A stretch of 64,000 nucleotides of DNA from positions 558,001 through 622,000 of the forward strand of contig JABTUY010000002.1 in the NCBI GenBank assembly GCA_015075165.1. Direction: 5' to 3'. Shown here piece after piece: positions 55,963 through 64,000 of the stretch (positions are counted from its first letter, which is position 1; each line of letters opens with the position of its first letter). The notes under the pieces were generated by a model. It did not search any database, was not told the DNA's origin, and saw only the letters and a program-made list of their open reading frames with translations. Position numbers and translations under genes: made by a program. Source of the stretch: Ideonella sp. GTDB taxonomy: Bacteria; Pseudomonadota; Gammaproteobacteria; Burkholderiales; Burkholderiaceae_C.

Positions 55963-56718
55963 TCAGCCGCGGCGCGCCGCGCAGACGCTGCACGCGGGCT
56001 GCCGCGCGAGCCGCATCTCGCTGCACTGCATCGTGCACGCGTCCACCATCAACAGCCTGCCCGTGATGGGCTCGCCGATGCCGGCCAGCAGCTTCAGCGC
56101 CTCGGCGGCCTGCATCGAACCGATCAGGCCCACCAGCGGCGCGAACACGCCCATCGTCGAGCACTGCACTTCGTCGAACTGCGCGTCGGGCGGGAACACG
56201 CAGGCGTAGCACGGGCAGTGCGGGTCGCGCATGTCGTACACCGCGAGCTGGCCGTCGAAGCGGATCGCCGCGCCCGACACCAGCGGCACACGGTGCCGCA
56301 CGCAGGCCGCGTTCACCGCCTGCCGGGTGGCGTAGTTGTCGCTGCAGTCGAGCACCACGTCGGCGTGCTGCACCAGTACATCGAGCAACGCGGCATCGGC
56401 GCGCTCGGCCACGGCCTGCACCTGCACGTCCGGGTTGAGCGCGGCCACCGCGGCGGCGGCCGACGTGGCCTTCGGATCGCCGACGCGCGCGGTGCTGTGC
56501 GCGATCTGGCGCTGCAGGTTGGTGAGGTCGACACGGTCGTCGTCCACCAGCGTCAGGCGGCCGACGCCGGCGCTGCCCAGATACAGCGCCACCGGCGAGC
56601 CGAGCCCGCCGGCGCCGATGACGAGCGCGTGCGCATCGAGCAGCCGCTGCTGCCCCTCGATGCCGATCTCGTCGAGCAGGATGTGCCGCGAGTAGCGCAG
56701 CAGTTGGTCGTCGTTCAT
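55963..56718 (-). CDS. moeB: MoeB/ThiF-type adenylyltransferase
   Basis: 251 aa, the length of MoeB without a rhodanese domain. ATP site GAGGLGSPVALYLGSAGVG, RQIAH, DCSDNYATR, and two CxxC pairs (CPCYAC, CSVCA) for zinc. It adenylates a sulfur carrier protein (MoaD or ThiS). Convergent with trkH; it follows the ctpA terminator on its own strand. Confidence 0.9.
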   Translation of the reverse strand: MNDDQLLRYSRHILLDEIGIEGQQRLLDAHALVIGAGGLGSPVALYLGSAGVGRLTLVDDDRVDLTNLQRQIAHSTARVGDPKATSAAAAVAALNPDVQVQAVAERADAALLDVLVQHADVVLDCSDNYATRQAVNAACVRHRVPLVSGAAIRFDGQLAVYDMRDPHCPCYACVFPPDAQFDEVQCSTMGVFAPLVGLIGSMQAAEALKLLAGIGEPITGRLLMVDACTMQCSEMRLARQPACSVCAARRG

Positions 56719-56733
56719 GAACCTCGGAGGAAA

Positions 56734-56758
56734 AAAGGGTCCGCGGCGCGGACCCTTT
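56734..56758 (-). terminator. Rho-independent terminator after the S41 protease gene
   Basis: An 11-bp perfect stem (arms 56734-56744 and 56748-56758; GCGGACCCTTT) with a 3-base loop, followed on the minus strand by six T. It sits 34 bp after the protease stop and 16 bp before the moeB start, so it could also act as a partial attenuator for moeB. Confidence 0.85.
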
Positions 56759-56792
56759 CAGGTGGTACGCCCTGAGGGCGCTTAGCCGCTGC

Positions 56793-58226
56793 CTACTGCG
56801 TCTTGACCTCGGCCTTGCGCTCGACCATCGACTTGCTGACCACCACCGGCTTGCCCTTGAGCTGGTTGAGCGCCTGCGCGAGCTGGAAGTCGTCCGGCGA
56901 GCCGAACTCGGGCAGCGCCTTGATCGGCTCGTGCGTCTTCGCCTGTTGCTCTTCGAGGCGCTTGCGCGCTTCTTCGCGCGCCTTCTCGCGCGTCTCGTCC
57001 TTCTTCTCGTCGGGCGTGCTGAGGTGCTTCTCGAGATCGGCCTCGCGCAGCCGCAGCGCCGAGAACACGTTGCCGTTGGCGGTTTCGTCGAGCCACACGT
57101 CGGGCACGATACCCTTGGCCTGGATCGAGCGGCCGCTGGGCGTGTAGTAGCGCGCGGTGGTGATCTTCAGCGCCGTCTCGCCCGACAGCGGCCGCACCGT
57201 CTGCACCGAGCCCTTGCCGAACGTCTGTGCGCCCATCACGGTGGCGCGCCTGTAGTCTTGCAGCGCGCCGGCGACGATCTCGCTGGCCGAGGCGGAGCCT
57301 TCGTTGACCAGCACCACCAGCGGAATGTTCTTCAGCGCCGCGGGCAGCTTCTTCAGTGGATCGGCGCCGCCGCGACGCACGTAGTACTCGGGTGCGGCCT
57401 TGAAGCTGGCCTTCGATTCGGCGATCTGGCCGTTGGTGCTCACCACCGTCGAGTCGCCCGGCAGGAACGCGGCCGACAGCGCCACCGCGCCTTCGAGCAG
57501 GCCGCCCGGATCGTTGCGCAGGTCGAGCACCAGGCCCTTCAGGTTCGGATCTTGCTTGTACAGCTCGTCGACCTTGCGCACGAAGTCGTCGATCGTGCGA
57601 TCCTGGAACTGACTGACGCGCACCCAGCCGTAGCCGGGCTCGATCAGCTTGGCGCGCACGCTCTGCACGCGGATCTCCTCGCGCGTGATCGTCACCGGGA
57701 AGCTGCGATTCTCGGCCTTGCGGAAGATGGTGAGCACCACCTTGGTCTGCGGCTCGCCGCGCATGCGCTTCACCGCCTGGTCGAGGCTCAGGCCCTTGAC
57801 GGCGGTGTCGTCGATGCGGGTGATCAGGTCGCCGGCCTTGATGCCGGCGCGGAACGCCGGCGTGCCCTCGATCGGCGACACCACCTTGACCAGCCCGTCT
57901 TCCATGCCGATCTCGATGCCCACGCCAACGAAGCGGCCGGTGGTGCCTTCGCGAAATTCCTTGAAACTCTTCTTGTCGAAATACTGCGAGTGCGGGTCGA
58001 GCCCGGCCACCATGCCCGAAATGGCGTCGGTGATCAGCTTTTTCTCGTCGACCGGCTCGACATAGTCGGTTTTCACCATACCGAACACGGCGGCGAGCTG
58101 CTGCAGTTCTTCGAGCGGCAGGGGTGCGAGCGAATTGCGCGCAAATGCCGTCAGTTGCATCGTCGTCAGCGCACCGGCAACGGCGCCCAGCGCGATGAAC
58201 CCAGCGACTTTCAGTTTGCCACCCAT
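56793..58226 (-). CDS. S41 C-terminal processing peptidase (CtpA-like)
   Basis: 477 aa. N-terminal membrane anchor/signal (VAGFIALGAVAGALTTMQL), a PDZ domain (about 95-175: VVSPIEGTPAFRAGIKAGDLITRIDDTAVKGL), then the protease core with Ser in NEGSASASEI and the dyad Lys in FGKGSVQT. A long Lys/Glu-rich C-terminal helix follows. It cleaves C-termini of periplasmic proteins; typical of Tsp/CtpA. Confidence 0.93.
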   Translation of the reverse strand: MGGKLKVAGFIALGAVAGALTTMQLTAFARNSLAPLPLEELQQLAAVFGMVKTDYVEPVDEKKLITDAISGMVAGLDPHSQYFDKKSFKEFREGTTGRFVGVGIEIGMEDGLVKVVSPIEGTPAFRAGIKAGDLITRIDDTAVKGLSLDQAVKRMRGEPQTKVVLTIFRKAENRSFPVTITREEIRVQSVRAKLIEPGYGWVRVSQFQDRTIDDFVRKVDELYKQDPNLKGLVLDLRNDPGGLLEGAVALSAAFLPGDSTVVSTNGQIAESKASFKAAPEYYVRRGGADPLKKLPAALKNIPLVVLVNEGSASASEIVAGALQDYRRATVMGAQTFGKGSVQTVRPLSGETALKITTARYYTPSGRSIQAKGIVPDVWLDETANGNVFSALRLREADLEKHLSTPDEKKDETREKAREEARKRLEEQQAKTHEPIKALPEFGSPDDFQLAQALNQLKGKPVVVSKSMVERKAEVKTQ

Positions 58227-58450
58227 CGTCGTCCTGCCTGGCCCGAAGGCCTCGTTGATAGCGGTCGCGCCCAGTATATGCCGGGGGAAATTGATTGCAG
58301 CCCGCAGGGTACCGGGCTGGGGCCCCCGGATTCACGGGCTGCGACTTCCCCGACGAATTTGCCGCCCGCTTCGGCCCCCGGTGTCGAAGCCGCCCTCGCG
58401 GGGCTGCCGCCCCCCTGGGCGGTGCGGCGCCGCGTGTGACCCCGGCGGCC

Positions 58451-58855
58451 TCAGCCGGGTTCCCGCCGGCTGCCGGCCGCGGCCATCGCTTTGAGCTGCG
58501 CGCGTAGGCCGCGCCGGCCAGCGCTGTTGCTGGCGCGATACGCCGCCAACGCCAGTTGCACGAAAGCGCGCTCCGCCGGCGTCGGCTGCTCGGGCGCGCG
58601 CGCCTCGTCGAGCCAACCCCGCGGCTTGCGACACAGCCGCTCGATCTGGCGCGCCAGCTTGTCGCCGATCGGCCGCGCGGCCTTGATCTGGCTCCACATG
58701 CTCGGCGAGATCGCCAGCCGCGCGGCGAACGCCTGCTCCAGGCCCTTGGGCGCGGCGCCGGCGGCGATCGCGGCCTCGGCATGGGCGTGGAACAGCGCCA
58801 GCACGTTGTGCCGGCGGTTGCGCGTGGTGTGGGCGGTGCTGGGTGGGGCGGTCAT
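58451..58855 (-). CDS. Small HTH (Cro/CI-like) DNA-binding protein
   Basis: 134 aa from the ATG at 58855; longer in-frame starts overlap non-coding repeats. The core KGLEQAFAARLAISPSMWSQIKAARPIGDKLARQIERLCRKPRGWLDEARA (about 35-90) reads as a lambda-repressor-like helix-turn-helix (ISPSMWSQIK as recognition part). The tail is a basic helix. It faces a divergent small ORF; the palindrome between them is a candidate binding site. Not matched to a named family with confidence. Confidence 0.7.
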   Translation of the reverse strand: MTAPPSTAHTTRNRRHNVLALFHAHAEAAIAAGAAPKGLEQAFAARLAISPSMWSQIKAARPIGDKLARQIERLCRKPRGWLDEARAPEQPTPAERAFVQLALAAYRASNSAGRRGLRAQLKAMAAAGSRREPG

Positions 58856-58941
58856 CGCGCCGTTGGCTGTGACGCGGCCGGCCCGATTGCATCTGCAATC
58901 GACCGCGGCGTGGCGTGTGTGGCGGTTTCGTTCATAGGGGG

Positions 58942-58970
58942 TTGACCCGTCGCGTAAAGACACTTTACAT
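58942..58970 (+). promoter_or_regulatory. Candidate promoter overlapping a perfect palindromic operator
   Basis: TTGACC (58942-58947) and TTACAT (58965-58970) are 17 bp apart, a fair sigma-70 pair on the plus strand. The palindrome GTAAAG-ACA-CTTTAC (58954-58968) lies in the spacer and overlaps the -10 box. A regulator bound there would block transcription of the small ORF at 59052. The divergent HTH gene is the obvious candidate regulator; inference. Confidence 0.5.
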
Positions 58971-59051
58971 TGCGAACCCTCACAACCACTTCTCGATTCG
59001 CCAATTCCTCGATTCGAAGGTTCGGCACCGAATGATCCGCAAGGTTTCACC

Positions 59052-59186
59052 ATGATCCGCAACGCCCACGCCATCGCCCCCGCTTGCGCCCTGCAGGACT
59101 CCACCTTCCTGTTGGCCGTGCAATCGCGCATGGCGGCCGGCGATGGCGTGGTGCATCCGGGCGAGGGAGACGCGGCGTCGCCGTAG
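59052..59186 (+). CDS. Small ORF, 44-residue hypothetical protein
   Basis: ATG at 59052 after AAGG; encodes 44 residues beginning MIRNAHAIAPACALQDS and ending in GEGDAASP. It holds one Cys and no membrane segment. It is flanked by the candidate promoter (58942-58970) and a strong terminator (59215-59252), which supports a real short transcript. I do not recognise it. It could be a peptide or the RNA may be the product. Confidence 0.5.
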   Translation: MIRNAHAIAPACALQDSTFLLAVQSRMAAGDGVVHPGEGDAASP

Positions 59187-59214
59187 CGCGCCACCCTCGA
59201 AGCTCTGACTTCCA

Positions 59215-59252
59215 GAGGCCCGGATTCCGCAAGGATCCGGGCCTTCGTGTTT
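59215..59252 (+). terminator. Rho-independent terminator with GCAA tetraloop
   Basis: Stem arms 59215-59228 and 59233-59246 pair with one bulged T; loop GCAA; tail CGTGTTTTCC. It lies 29 bp after the small ORF stop on the plus strand. Part of the 421-bp gene-free stretch 59187-59607. Confidence 0.8.
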
Positions 59253-59339
59253 TCCGGGCTGTTGTTCAGGACTCACTGCGGGTGTGTCCCCGCACTCCGC
59301 GCCGCCGGTGATCGACGCGCTGGGCGGTGCGGGATGTGC

Positions 59340-59363
59340 GCGGCGGAAGGACGCTTCCGCCGC
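59340..59363. other. Perfect GC-rich hairpin upstream of the small membrane protein gene
   Basis: Ten-bp arms GCGGCGGAAG/CTTCCGCCGC with a GACG loop, no T run. It lies in the 421-bp gap before the gene at 59608. Role unknown; the rest of 59253-59607 shows nothing I can name. Confidence 0.6.
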
Positions 59364-59607
59364 TGTGCAGCGAGGCGCTTTCGTCCCCGGCAGGGACGCT
59401 CGCGCGGGGGCACAGCCGCAGTGGGTTCGGGCGCTTCGCGGCGCCCGCGACGAAATCGGCCGCATCGATCGGGCGGCTCCGGAACCCGTCACCGGAACGT
59501 GCAGTTGCACCGCAGCCCGTTGCGCACGGGGGGCCGCGGTGCCGCTGCGGCGCCGCACGCGGCGCCGAGGGCTCGACAGACCGTGCGTGAACTGCAAGGA
59601 GAACATC

Positions 59608-59820
59608 ATGGAACGCATCGAACTCGCCGGCCGGTCGCTGCGCGCCGAGCTGGTGGCCTTCGTCGCCGCGCTGCTCGTCAGCCTGGTGTCGTTCGTCGGC
59701 ATCGTCGCGCTGTACGCGTCGGCCTCCGGCGAACTCGACATCGTGGTCGCCAAGCTGAAGGCCGCACCCGCGGCCAGCGCCGTCGCGATCGAGGCGCCGC
59801 GCAAGCCCAAGTCGGGGTGA
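59608..59820 (+). CDS. Small single-pass membrane protein (hypothetical)
   Basis: 70 aa. The ATG at 59608 follows AAGGAGA, a clear ribosome-binding site. One hydrophobic helix (about residues 16-35, FVAALLVSLVSFVGIVALYA) follows the short basic N-terminus, and the tail is Ala/Lys/Pro-rich ending in PRKPKSG. Not recognised. Between the small ORF/terminator unit and a tRNA gene. Confidence 0.75.
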   Translation: MERIELAGRSLRAELVAFVAALLVSLVSFVGIVALYASASGELDIVVAKLKAAPAASAVAIEAPRKPKSG

Positions 59821-59912
59821 CGCGCGGTGCCGAACGGGCCGGTGGAACCGATGCCGCATGCCGCGCGTTCGGCATCGGTTCTGCCGGCTTGTTGAATTCG
59901 GCGTTGTGTCGA

Positions 59913-59987
59913 TGGTCCCGCCGCCGGGACTCGAACCTGGATCTACCGCTTAGGAGGCGGTTGCACTATCCCTTGTGCTACGGCGAG
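59913..59987 (-). tRNA. tRNA-Arg (anticodon CCT)
   Basis: 75 nt including an encoded CCA. Acceptor arm CTCGCCG/CGGCGGG (one G-U), D arm GCAC/GTGC, anticodon arm ACCGC/GCGGT around the loop CTCCTAA giving CCT (reads AGG), variable loop of 4, and T arm CCAGG/CCCGG with one A-C mismatch around TTCGAGT. Common tRNA genes are integration sites, but none is seen here. Confidence 0.93.
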
Positions 59988-60017
59988 CGTCGAGTCGAGT
60001 GCGAAGTCTAGCCCGCC

Positions 60018-63000
60018 TCACCATCGCCACGACCAGATGAAGTCGAGCGAGTTGTCGACGCCCGACTGCGCGCGCAGCGTGAAGCGCTGCGCGATGCGAT
60101 ACACCAGCTGCCAGGTGCCGGTGGTGGCGTTGACGCTGCGCTCGTAGCCCACGTACCAGCGCTGCGACAGCTGGCGTCCGATCGACACGATGGTTTCGTG
60201 CACCTCGCCATCGCTTTGGCGCACCGCGATGTCGGTGAGGCCGAGCTGTTGCAGCAGCGGGTCGTTCGGCGCCTCGTGCTCGCCGGCCAGCAGCGCCAGC
60301 GCGGCGCGCTGCAGCAACGCGGTGTCGTTGCGGCCGAGCCCTTCGCTGGCGCGGCCCATTACCAGCCACGACAGCTTGTCCATCTCGGTCATCTCGGGCT
60401 CGCTGAACAGCCGCACGCGCGGGCTCTGCAGCTGCCCGGTGACTTCGACGCCCACGCGCACGTCGAGGTTCGGCCGCACCGCCACGATGTCCAGCCGCGG
60501 GTTGTCGCCGGCACCGGAGAAGCTGAGCTCGCCGCGATCGATCACCAGCTTCTGTGCATAGGCGGCATAGGTGCCCGACGCGGTATGCACCTTGCCGTTG
60601 ACCGCCGGGTGCCCGCCGGGCGTGGTCAGCCGCAGGTCGCCGCGCAGCGACGCGTCGAGGCCGCGGCCGCGCACCTGCAGGTGCTGGCCGAGATCGAGCG
60701 CAAGATCGACCTGCGCGTTGCGCAGCGGTGCGGGCAGCGACGCGTTGCGCGGCGGCGCTCCGTTGCCGCTGGGTGCTGCCGAGGCGGCGTTGCCGCCGGG
60801 TGTCGGCGAGCCGGCGTTGCCGCCGGGTGCCGGCGAGGCGGCGCGCACCACGCTCACGTCGCCGTCGAGGCTCGGCGCGTCGCCGCGGCTGAAGTCGATC
60901 AGGCCCTCGTCGATCGCGAAGCGGCCGTCGAGCTTCAGCGACGTGCGCTCGAGCGTCAGGTCGGCGCGGCCGGTGGCGACCAGCCGGCGGTCGATGCGGC
61001 CGAGCAGCCGGAAGCGCTCGGCCTGCAGGCGCAGCGTCGCGTTCGGTGCCTCGCCGAGCCGTACCTGGCCGCTGAGCTGTAGCGTGCCGTCGCCGCCCTT
61101 GAAGGTGAAGCGCTGCACGCGCGCCACCTCGCCGTCGAGCGAGGCGTCGAGTTCGCCATCGCTCAAGCCCACGCCCTGCAGCACGTTGCGCACCGAGAGC
61201 TCGCGCCCGCTCATCGAGCCGCGCAGCTCCGGCGCGCCGAAGCGCCCGCCGAGCTCGCCGCTCACCTGCAGCTGGCCGCCCAGCCGCCAGCCCGGCGGCA
61301 CCCACACGCCCCAGGCGTTCAGGTTGGCCACGCGCATCTCGGTCACGCCCGACAGCGGCGCATCGGCATCGGGCCAGCGCGCCTGCGCCGTGGTGCGCAC
61401 CACCTCGGCGCCGGCCATCTCGCCGAACTGCCGGCCGGCGATGCCGTGCGCGAGCTGCCACACGCCATCCTGCGCGCTGAACGCCAGGCGCAGCTCGCTC
61501 AGCCCGAGCGCCTGCGGCGTGCCGATCTCGCTGTCGAGCAGCAGGTCGCCGCCGGCGCGCTCGAGCACGATGTCGGCCGCAAAGCGCTCGTTGGCATGCA
61601 ACTCGACATGGCCGGCGAGCGTGAGGTCGCCGCGCCAGCCGATGTCGGGCTGTGCGCGCGCCAGCAGCGGCGCGACCGGCAGCGGTTCGAGATCGCCGCG
61701 CAGGTCGATGCGTTGACCCGCGGCCTGCCACGCCGCTTCGCTCCAGCGCAATGCGGCGCTGCCGGCCAGCAGCACGCGGCCGGGCTGCAGCACCGCGCGC
61801 TGCAGCGCGCCCTGCGCGTCGAGGTCGACATGACCCTGCAGGCCCTGCGCATCGAGCCAGGTGCCGGCCGGTGCATCGCGCGCGCCGATGCGCAACGACA
61901 GTTCGCTCAGCTGCCAGCGGCCGTTCGACGCGCCGGACGCGCCGGACGACACTGCGCCCGTGGCCGCCCCGCGGGCCAGCGGGGCCCACGCGCCGCGGCC
62001 TTCCAACGCCAGGCGCGTGCCGGCCGCGGCACTGCCCAGCAGCTTCTCGCTCCACGGCGGCGGCCGCAGCGGCGAATCGGCGCGCAGGCTGAAGCGGTGC
62101 GTGCGCAGTGTGCCGTCGAGCCGCGACTCCAGCGTGTCGACGCGCGGCGCGCCCGTGCCGCCGGCCAGCCCGCTGGCGTCGAGTGCGAACTCGAGCGGTG
62201 CATCGCCCACGGTGCCGAGGCGCCATCGCGCCTGCGCGTCGCGCAGCGCATGCTCGCCTTGGCGCAACCCGCTGGCCTGCAGCGAACCGCTGCTGCGCAG
62301 CGCCGGCCAGCGGCCCTCGAGCCGGCCTTGCAGCTTCAGCGCGCCGGCATCGGGCCAGAGCGATGCCGGCGTGGCGCCGAACAGCGCGGCCACCGGCCGC
62401 AGCGCGGCCAGCGCGGGTGCGTCGGTGCTCAGCTGCCATTGGTCCTGCGCCGGGTCGGCCGCCCATTGACCGTCGACGCTCGCCTGGTTGCCGGCGACGC
62501 GCGCCTGCGCCTTCACCGCCAATGCGCGGCCATCGCCGTGCGCCTCGATGTGGGCGCTGGTGGCGGTGCCGGCCAGCACGCTGTCGGCGAGGTCGATGCG
62601 GGCCTGGCCGCGCACGGCGGACGCCCAGGCGGTGAGGGCGGCCGCGGCGTCGCCGGGCGATGGATCCATCCGCGCGGCCGCGCCGCCGGTCTGTGCGGCC
62701 GCCGGCGCACGCGGTGCTGCTGCGGGCACTTGTGCATCGATCTGCCAGCTGCCGTTGATGCGGTGCGGGCCGCGGCCCCAGGCCGACCCCGCCGCGCCGG
62801 GCCACCACGGCAGCGGATCGAAGCGCGCCACCTCGCCCTGGCCGGCCAGCTGCCACGCCGGCTGCGTGCCGCCGTGCGCACGCTGCGCCTTCAGCGTGGC
62901 GCGCAGCGACGCGTCGCCCGATTGCGCCAGCAGCTTCGTCAGCTCGAAACCGTCGGCGTGCAGCGCGAGGTCGAGGTCGGCGTGCACCGGGCGCGCGACG

Positions 63001-64000
63001 CCGGCCAACGTGCCGTCGAGTGCACCGGCGATGCGGGCGCGCCAGGCACCGGTGTGCGTTGTGGCGGAGCCCTGCAACGGCAACGGCACACCGCTGACGT
63101 GCACGTCGAGCGTACCGCCGAGCGTCATCACACCGGCGTGGCGGTGCAGCCGCGCCGGTTCGACGCCGGCGAGCTTCAACTGCAATTGCACACCGGCGTG
63201 GGTCCATTCGCCACGGCCGTGCACGCGGCCGGCCGCGCGCTGCTCGTCGGCCAGCTCGGCGTCGAACTGCTTGAACTCGATGCGATCGAGCCGGTTCGGC
63301 GTGGCGCCGAGCTCGATCCTCAGCTCGCGGATCGGCGCGCGGTGATCGTCCCAGCGGCCGGGCTCGTGGTTGCGCAACTGCAGCGACGCGAGCGCCGGCC
63401 GATCGAGACCGCTGCTGTCGATGCGGGCGTCGGCGTCGATGCGCGTGCGCGGTGCGGCCGCGCTCAGCTCGGCGAGGTCGAGCGCGCGCGTCGACAGCGC
63501 CAGCGCAGCCAGCGGCCACGGCGCGAACGGCTCGATGCGCGCGGTGGCGTCGAGCGACGGCGCCTGCGCTTCTCGCGGCGGCGCCTGCCCCCGCGACGGC
63601 GCCTGCACCCGGGGCGACGGCGGCTGCACTCCGGGCGACGGCGGCTGCGCACGCTGCGACGGCGCGCGCGCGTTCGGCGACGGCGCCTGTGCCTGGCCAG
63701 CGGTGCCGCGCAACGTGGCGCGCAGCGCGAAGCCGGCCAGCGGGCCGTCGGCCTCCAGCTGCGCCTGCCAGCGCGGGCCCTGTTCCGCGACCGGCGCGGC
63801 CTGCAGGCGGGCCGCCAGCGGCATCGGCGCGTCGCTGCCGATGCGCGCGTCACCGGCGATGCGCAGCCGATCGTCGTGGCCGCGCAGCCCTTCGATGCGG
63901 TGCTCGCGGCCGTCGGCATCGCCCAGGCGCAGCGCGGCGCGCACGTCGTGCCAGGGGGTCTGCTCGTCGACCTGCAGCACGGCAATGTCGAGCGCATCGA
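60018..64000 (-). CDS. tamB: TamB (translocation and assembly module inner-membrane subunit), partial at its 5' end
   Basis: At least 1327 codons, stop at 60018, continuing beyond the right edge; the ATG at 63980 is internal. The C-terminal TamB (DUF490) domain is clear: LTLERTSLKLDGRFAIDEGLIDF, YAQKLVIDRGELSFSGAGDNPRLDIVAVR, VTGQLQSPRVRLFSEPEMTEMDKLSWLVMGR, ending YVGYERSVNATTGTWQLVYRIAQRFTLRAQSG. The rest is beta-helical repeat. It bridges inner and outer membranes and helps lipid/protein delivery with TamA, likely encoded upstream. Two Pro/Ser-rich repeat inserts are unusual. Confidence 0.92.
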   Translation of the reverse strand, partial: DALDIAVLQVDEQTPWHDVRAALRLGDADGREHRIEGLRGHDDRLRIAGDARIGSDAPMPLAARLQAAPVAEQGPRWQAQLEADGPLAGFALRATLRGTAGQAQAPSPNARAPSQRAQPPSPGVQPPSPRVQAPSRGQAPPREAQAPSLDATARIEPFAPWPLAALALSTRALDLAELSAAAPRTRIDADARIDSSGLDRPALASLQLRNHEPGRWDDHRAPIRELRIELGATPNRLDRIEFKQFDAELADEQRAAGRVHGRGEWTHAGVQLQLKLAGVEPARLHRHAGVMTLGGTLDVHVSGVPLPLQGSATTHTGAWRARIAGALDGTLAGVARPVHADLDLALHADGFELTKLLAQSGDASLRATLKAQRAHGGTQPAWQLAGQGEVARFDPLPWWPGAAGSAWGRGPHRINGSWQIDAQVPAAAPRAPAAAQTGGAAARMDPSPGDAAAALTAWASAVRGQARIDLADSVLAGTATSAHIEAHGDGRALAVKAQARVAGNQASVDGQWAADPAQDQWQLSTDAPALAALRPVAALFGATPASLWPDAGALKLQGRLEGRWPALRSSGSLQASGLRQGEHALRDAQARWRLGTVGDAPLEFALDASGLAGGTGAPRVDTLESRLDGTLRTHRFSLRADSPLRPPPWSEKLLGSAAAGTRLALEGRGAWAPLARGAATGAVSSGASGASNGRWQLSELSLRIGARDAPAGTWLDAQGLQGHVDLDAQGALQRAVLQPGRVLLAGSAALRWSEAAWQAAGQRIDLRGDLEPLPVAPLLARAQPDIGWRGDLTLAGHVELHANERFAADIVLERAGGDLLLDSEIGTPQALGLSELRLAFSAQDGVWQLAHGIAGRQFGEMAGAEVVRTTAQARWPDADAPLSGVTEMRVANLNAWGVWVPPGWRLGGQLQVSGELGGRFGAPELRGSMSGRELSVRNVLQGVGLSDGELDASLDGEVARVQRFTFKGGDGTLQLSGQVRLGEAPNATLRLQAERFRLLGRIDRRLVATGRADLTLERTSLKLDGRFAIDEGLIDFSRGDAPSLDGDVSVVRAASPAPGGNAGSPTPGGNAASAAPSGNGAPPRNASLPAPLRNAQVDLALDLGQHLQVRGRGLDASLRGDLRLTTPGGHPAVNGKVHTASGTYAAYAQKLVIDRGELSFSGAGDNPRLDIVAVRPNLDVRVGVEVTGQLQSPRVRLFSEPEMTEMDKLSWLVMGRASEGLGRNDTALLQRAALALLAGEHEAPNDPLLQQLGLTDIAVRQSDGEVHETIVSIGRQLSQRWYVGYERSVNATTGTWQLVYRIAQRFTLRAQSGVDNSLDFIWSWRW
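60758..60840 (-). repeat. 30-bp tandem repeats in tamB (PGGN-type)
   Basis: About three near-identical units of roughly 30 bp encode PAPGGNAGSPTPGGNAAS-like residues just before the C-terminal domain. It adds a flexible linker. Confidence 0.75.
63556..63692 (-). repeat. Short-period repeats in tamB (PPSP/APS-type)
   Basis: Units of about 18 bp encode QAPSPN-, RAPSQ-, QPPSPG-, QPPSPR- and QAPSR-like hexapeptides in a row, a Pro/Ser/Gln-rich insert near the visible N-terminal part. Likely slippage-prone. Confidence 0.75.

Noticed and set aside
59913-59987. tRNA-Arg as an integration site of a mobile island
   Set aside because: Flanks contain tamB and small ordinary genes, no integrase and no duplicated tRNA end.

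Overview
The window is GC-rich, densely coded DNA from a betaproteobacterium, most likely a Burkholderiales member of the Rubrivivax/Leptothrix/Methylibium type. This rests on strong GC bias, many ATGA/GTGA-coupled operons, GC-rich palindromic intergenic repeats, and gene content (TctA/TctB, RND pump, FabA/FabB, TamB, Co-type nitrile hydratase). The assignment is inference; there is no rRNA here.

Layout. 1-3266 (minus): cytochrome P460 lipoprotein, trypsin-like protease, MoxR ATPase and DUF58 protein. 3411-7449 (plus): TatD, mismatch glycosylase, spermidine-synthase-like protein and a GspE/PilB ATPase, three of the four ATGA-coupled. 7608-13118: TctB/TctA, an MFS_3 exporter and a gamma-glutamyltransferase-like protein. 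13612-20515: RND efflux operon plus an EamA transporter. 20816-22994 (minus): thioredoxin, CcdA-like protein, CorA.

23151-32689 is the most notable region. senA (selenoneine synthase, EgtB-like) and senB-senC (selenosugar synthase and SelD-type selenophosphate synthetase) diverge from a 17-bp gap. Beyond senA lies an ABC transporter whose binding protein resembles the putative selenate-binding branch of the PhnD family. A complete group II intron (about 26658-28608) sits antisense between senA and the transporter; removing it would leave them only about 51 bp apart. The region therefore reads as a selenium uptake and selenoneine biosynthesis locus split by a retroelement. A periplasmic ankyrin protein follows senC.

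32874-38926: Ugp/Mal-type sugar or glycerophosphate ABC transporter, an EEP phosphatase/nuclease and a TauE/SafE permease. 39011-44583: secreted hypothetical protein, orphan ParA-like ATPase, D-amino-acid (D-arginine type) oxidoreductase with arginase, and a serine beta-lactamase-fold esterase. 44668-47253 (minus): DUF433/DUF5615 toxin-antitoxin-like pair, then fabA-fabB. 47401-50798: LOG-family protein, then a CbiM-like membrane protein leading a cobalt-type nitrile hydratase operon. 50847-55949: MFS transporter, PfkB kinase, TrkA and TrkH. 55963-58226 (minus): CtpA-type protease, terminator, MoeB. 58451-59820: HTH regulator divergent from a 45-codon small ORF with its own promoter, palindromic operator candidate and terminator, then a small membrane protein. 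The window ends with tRNA-Arg(CCT) and a partial tamB.
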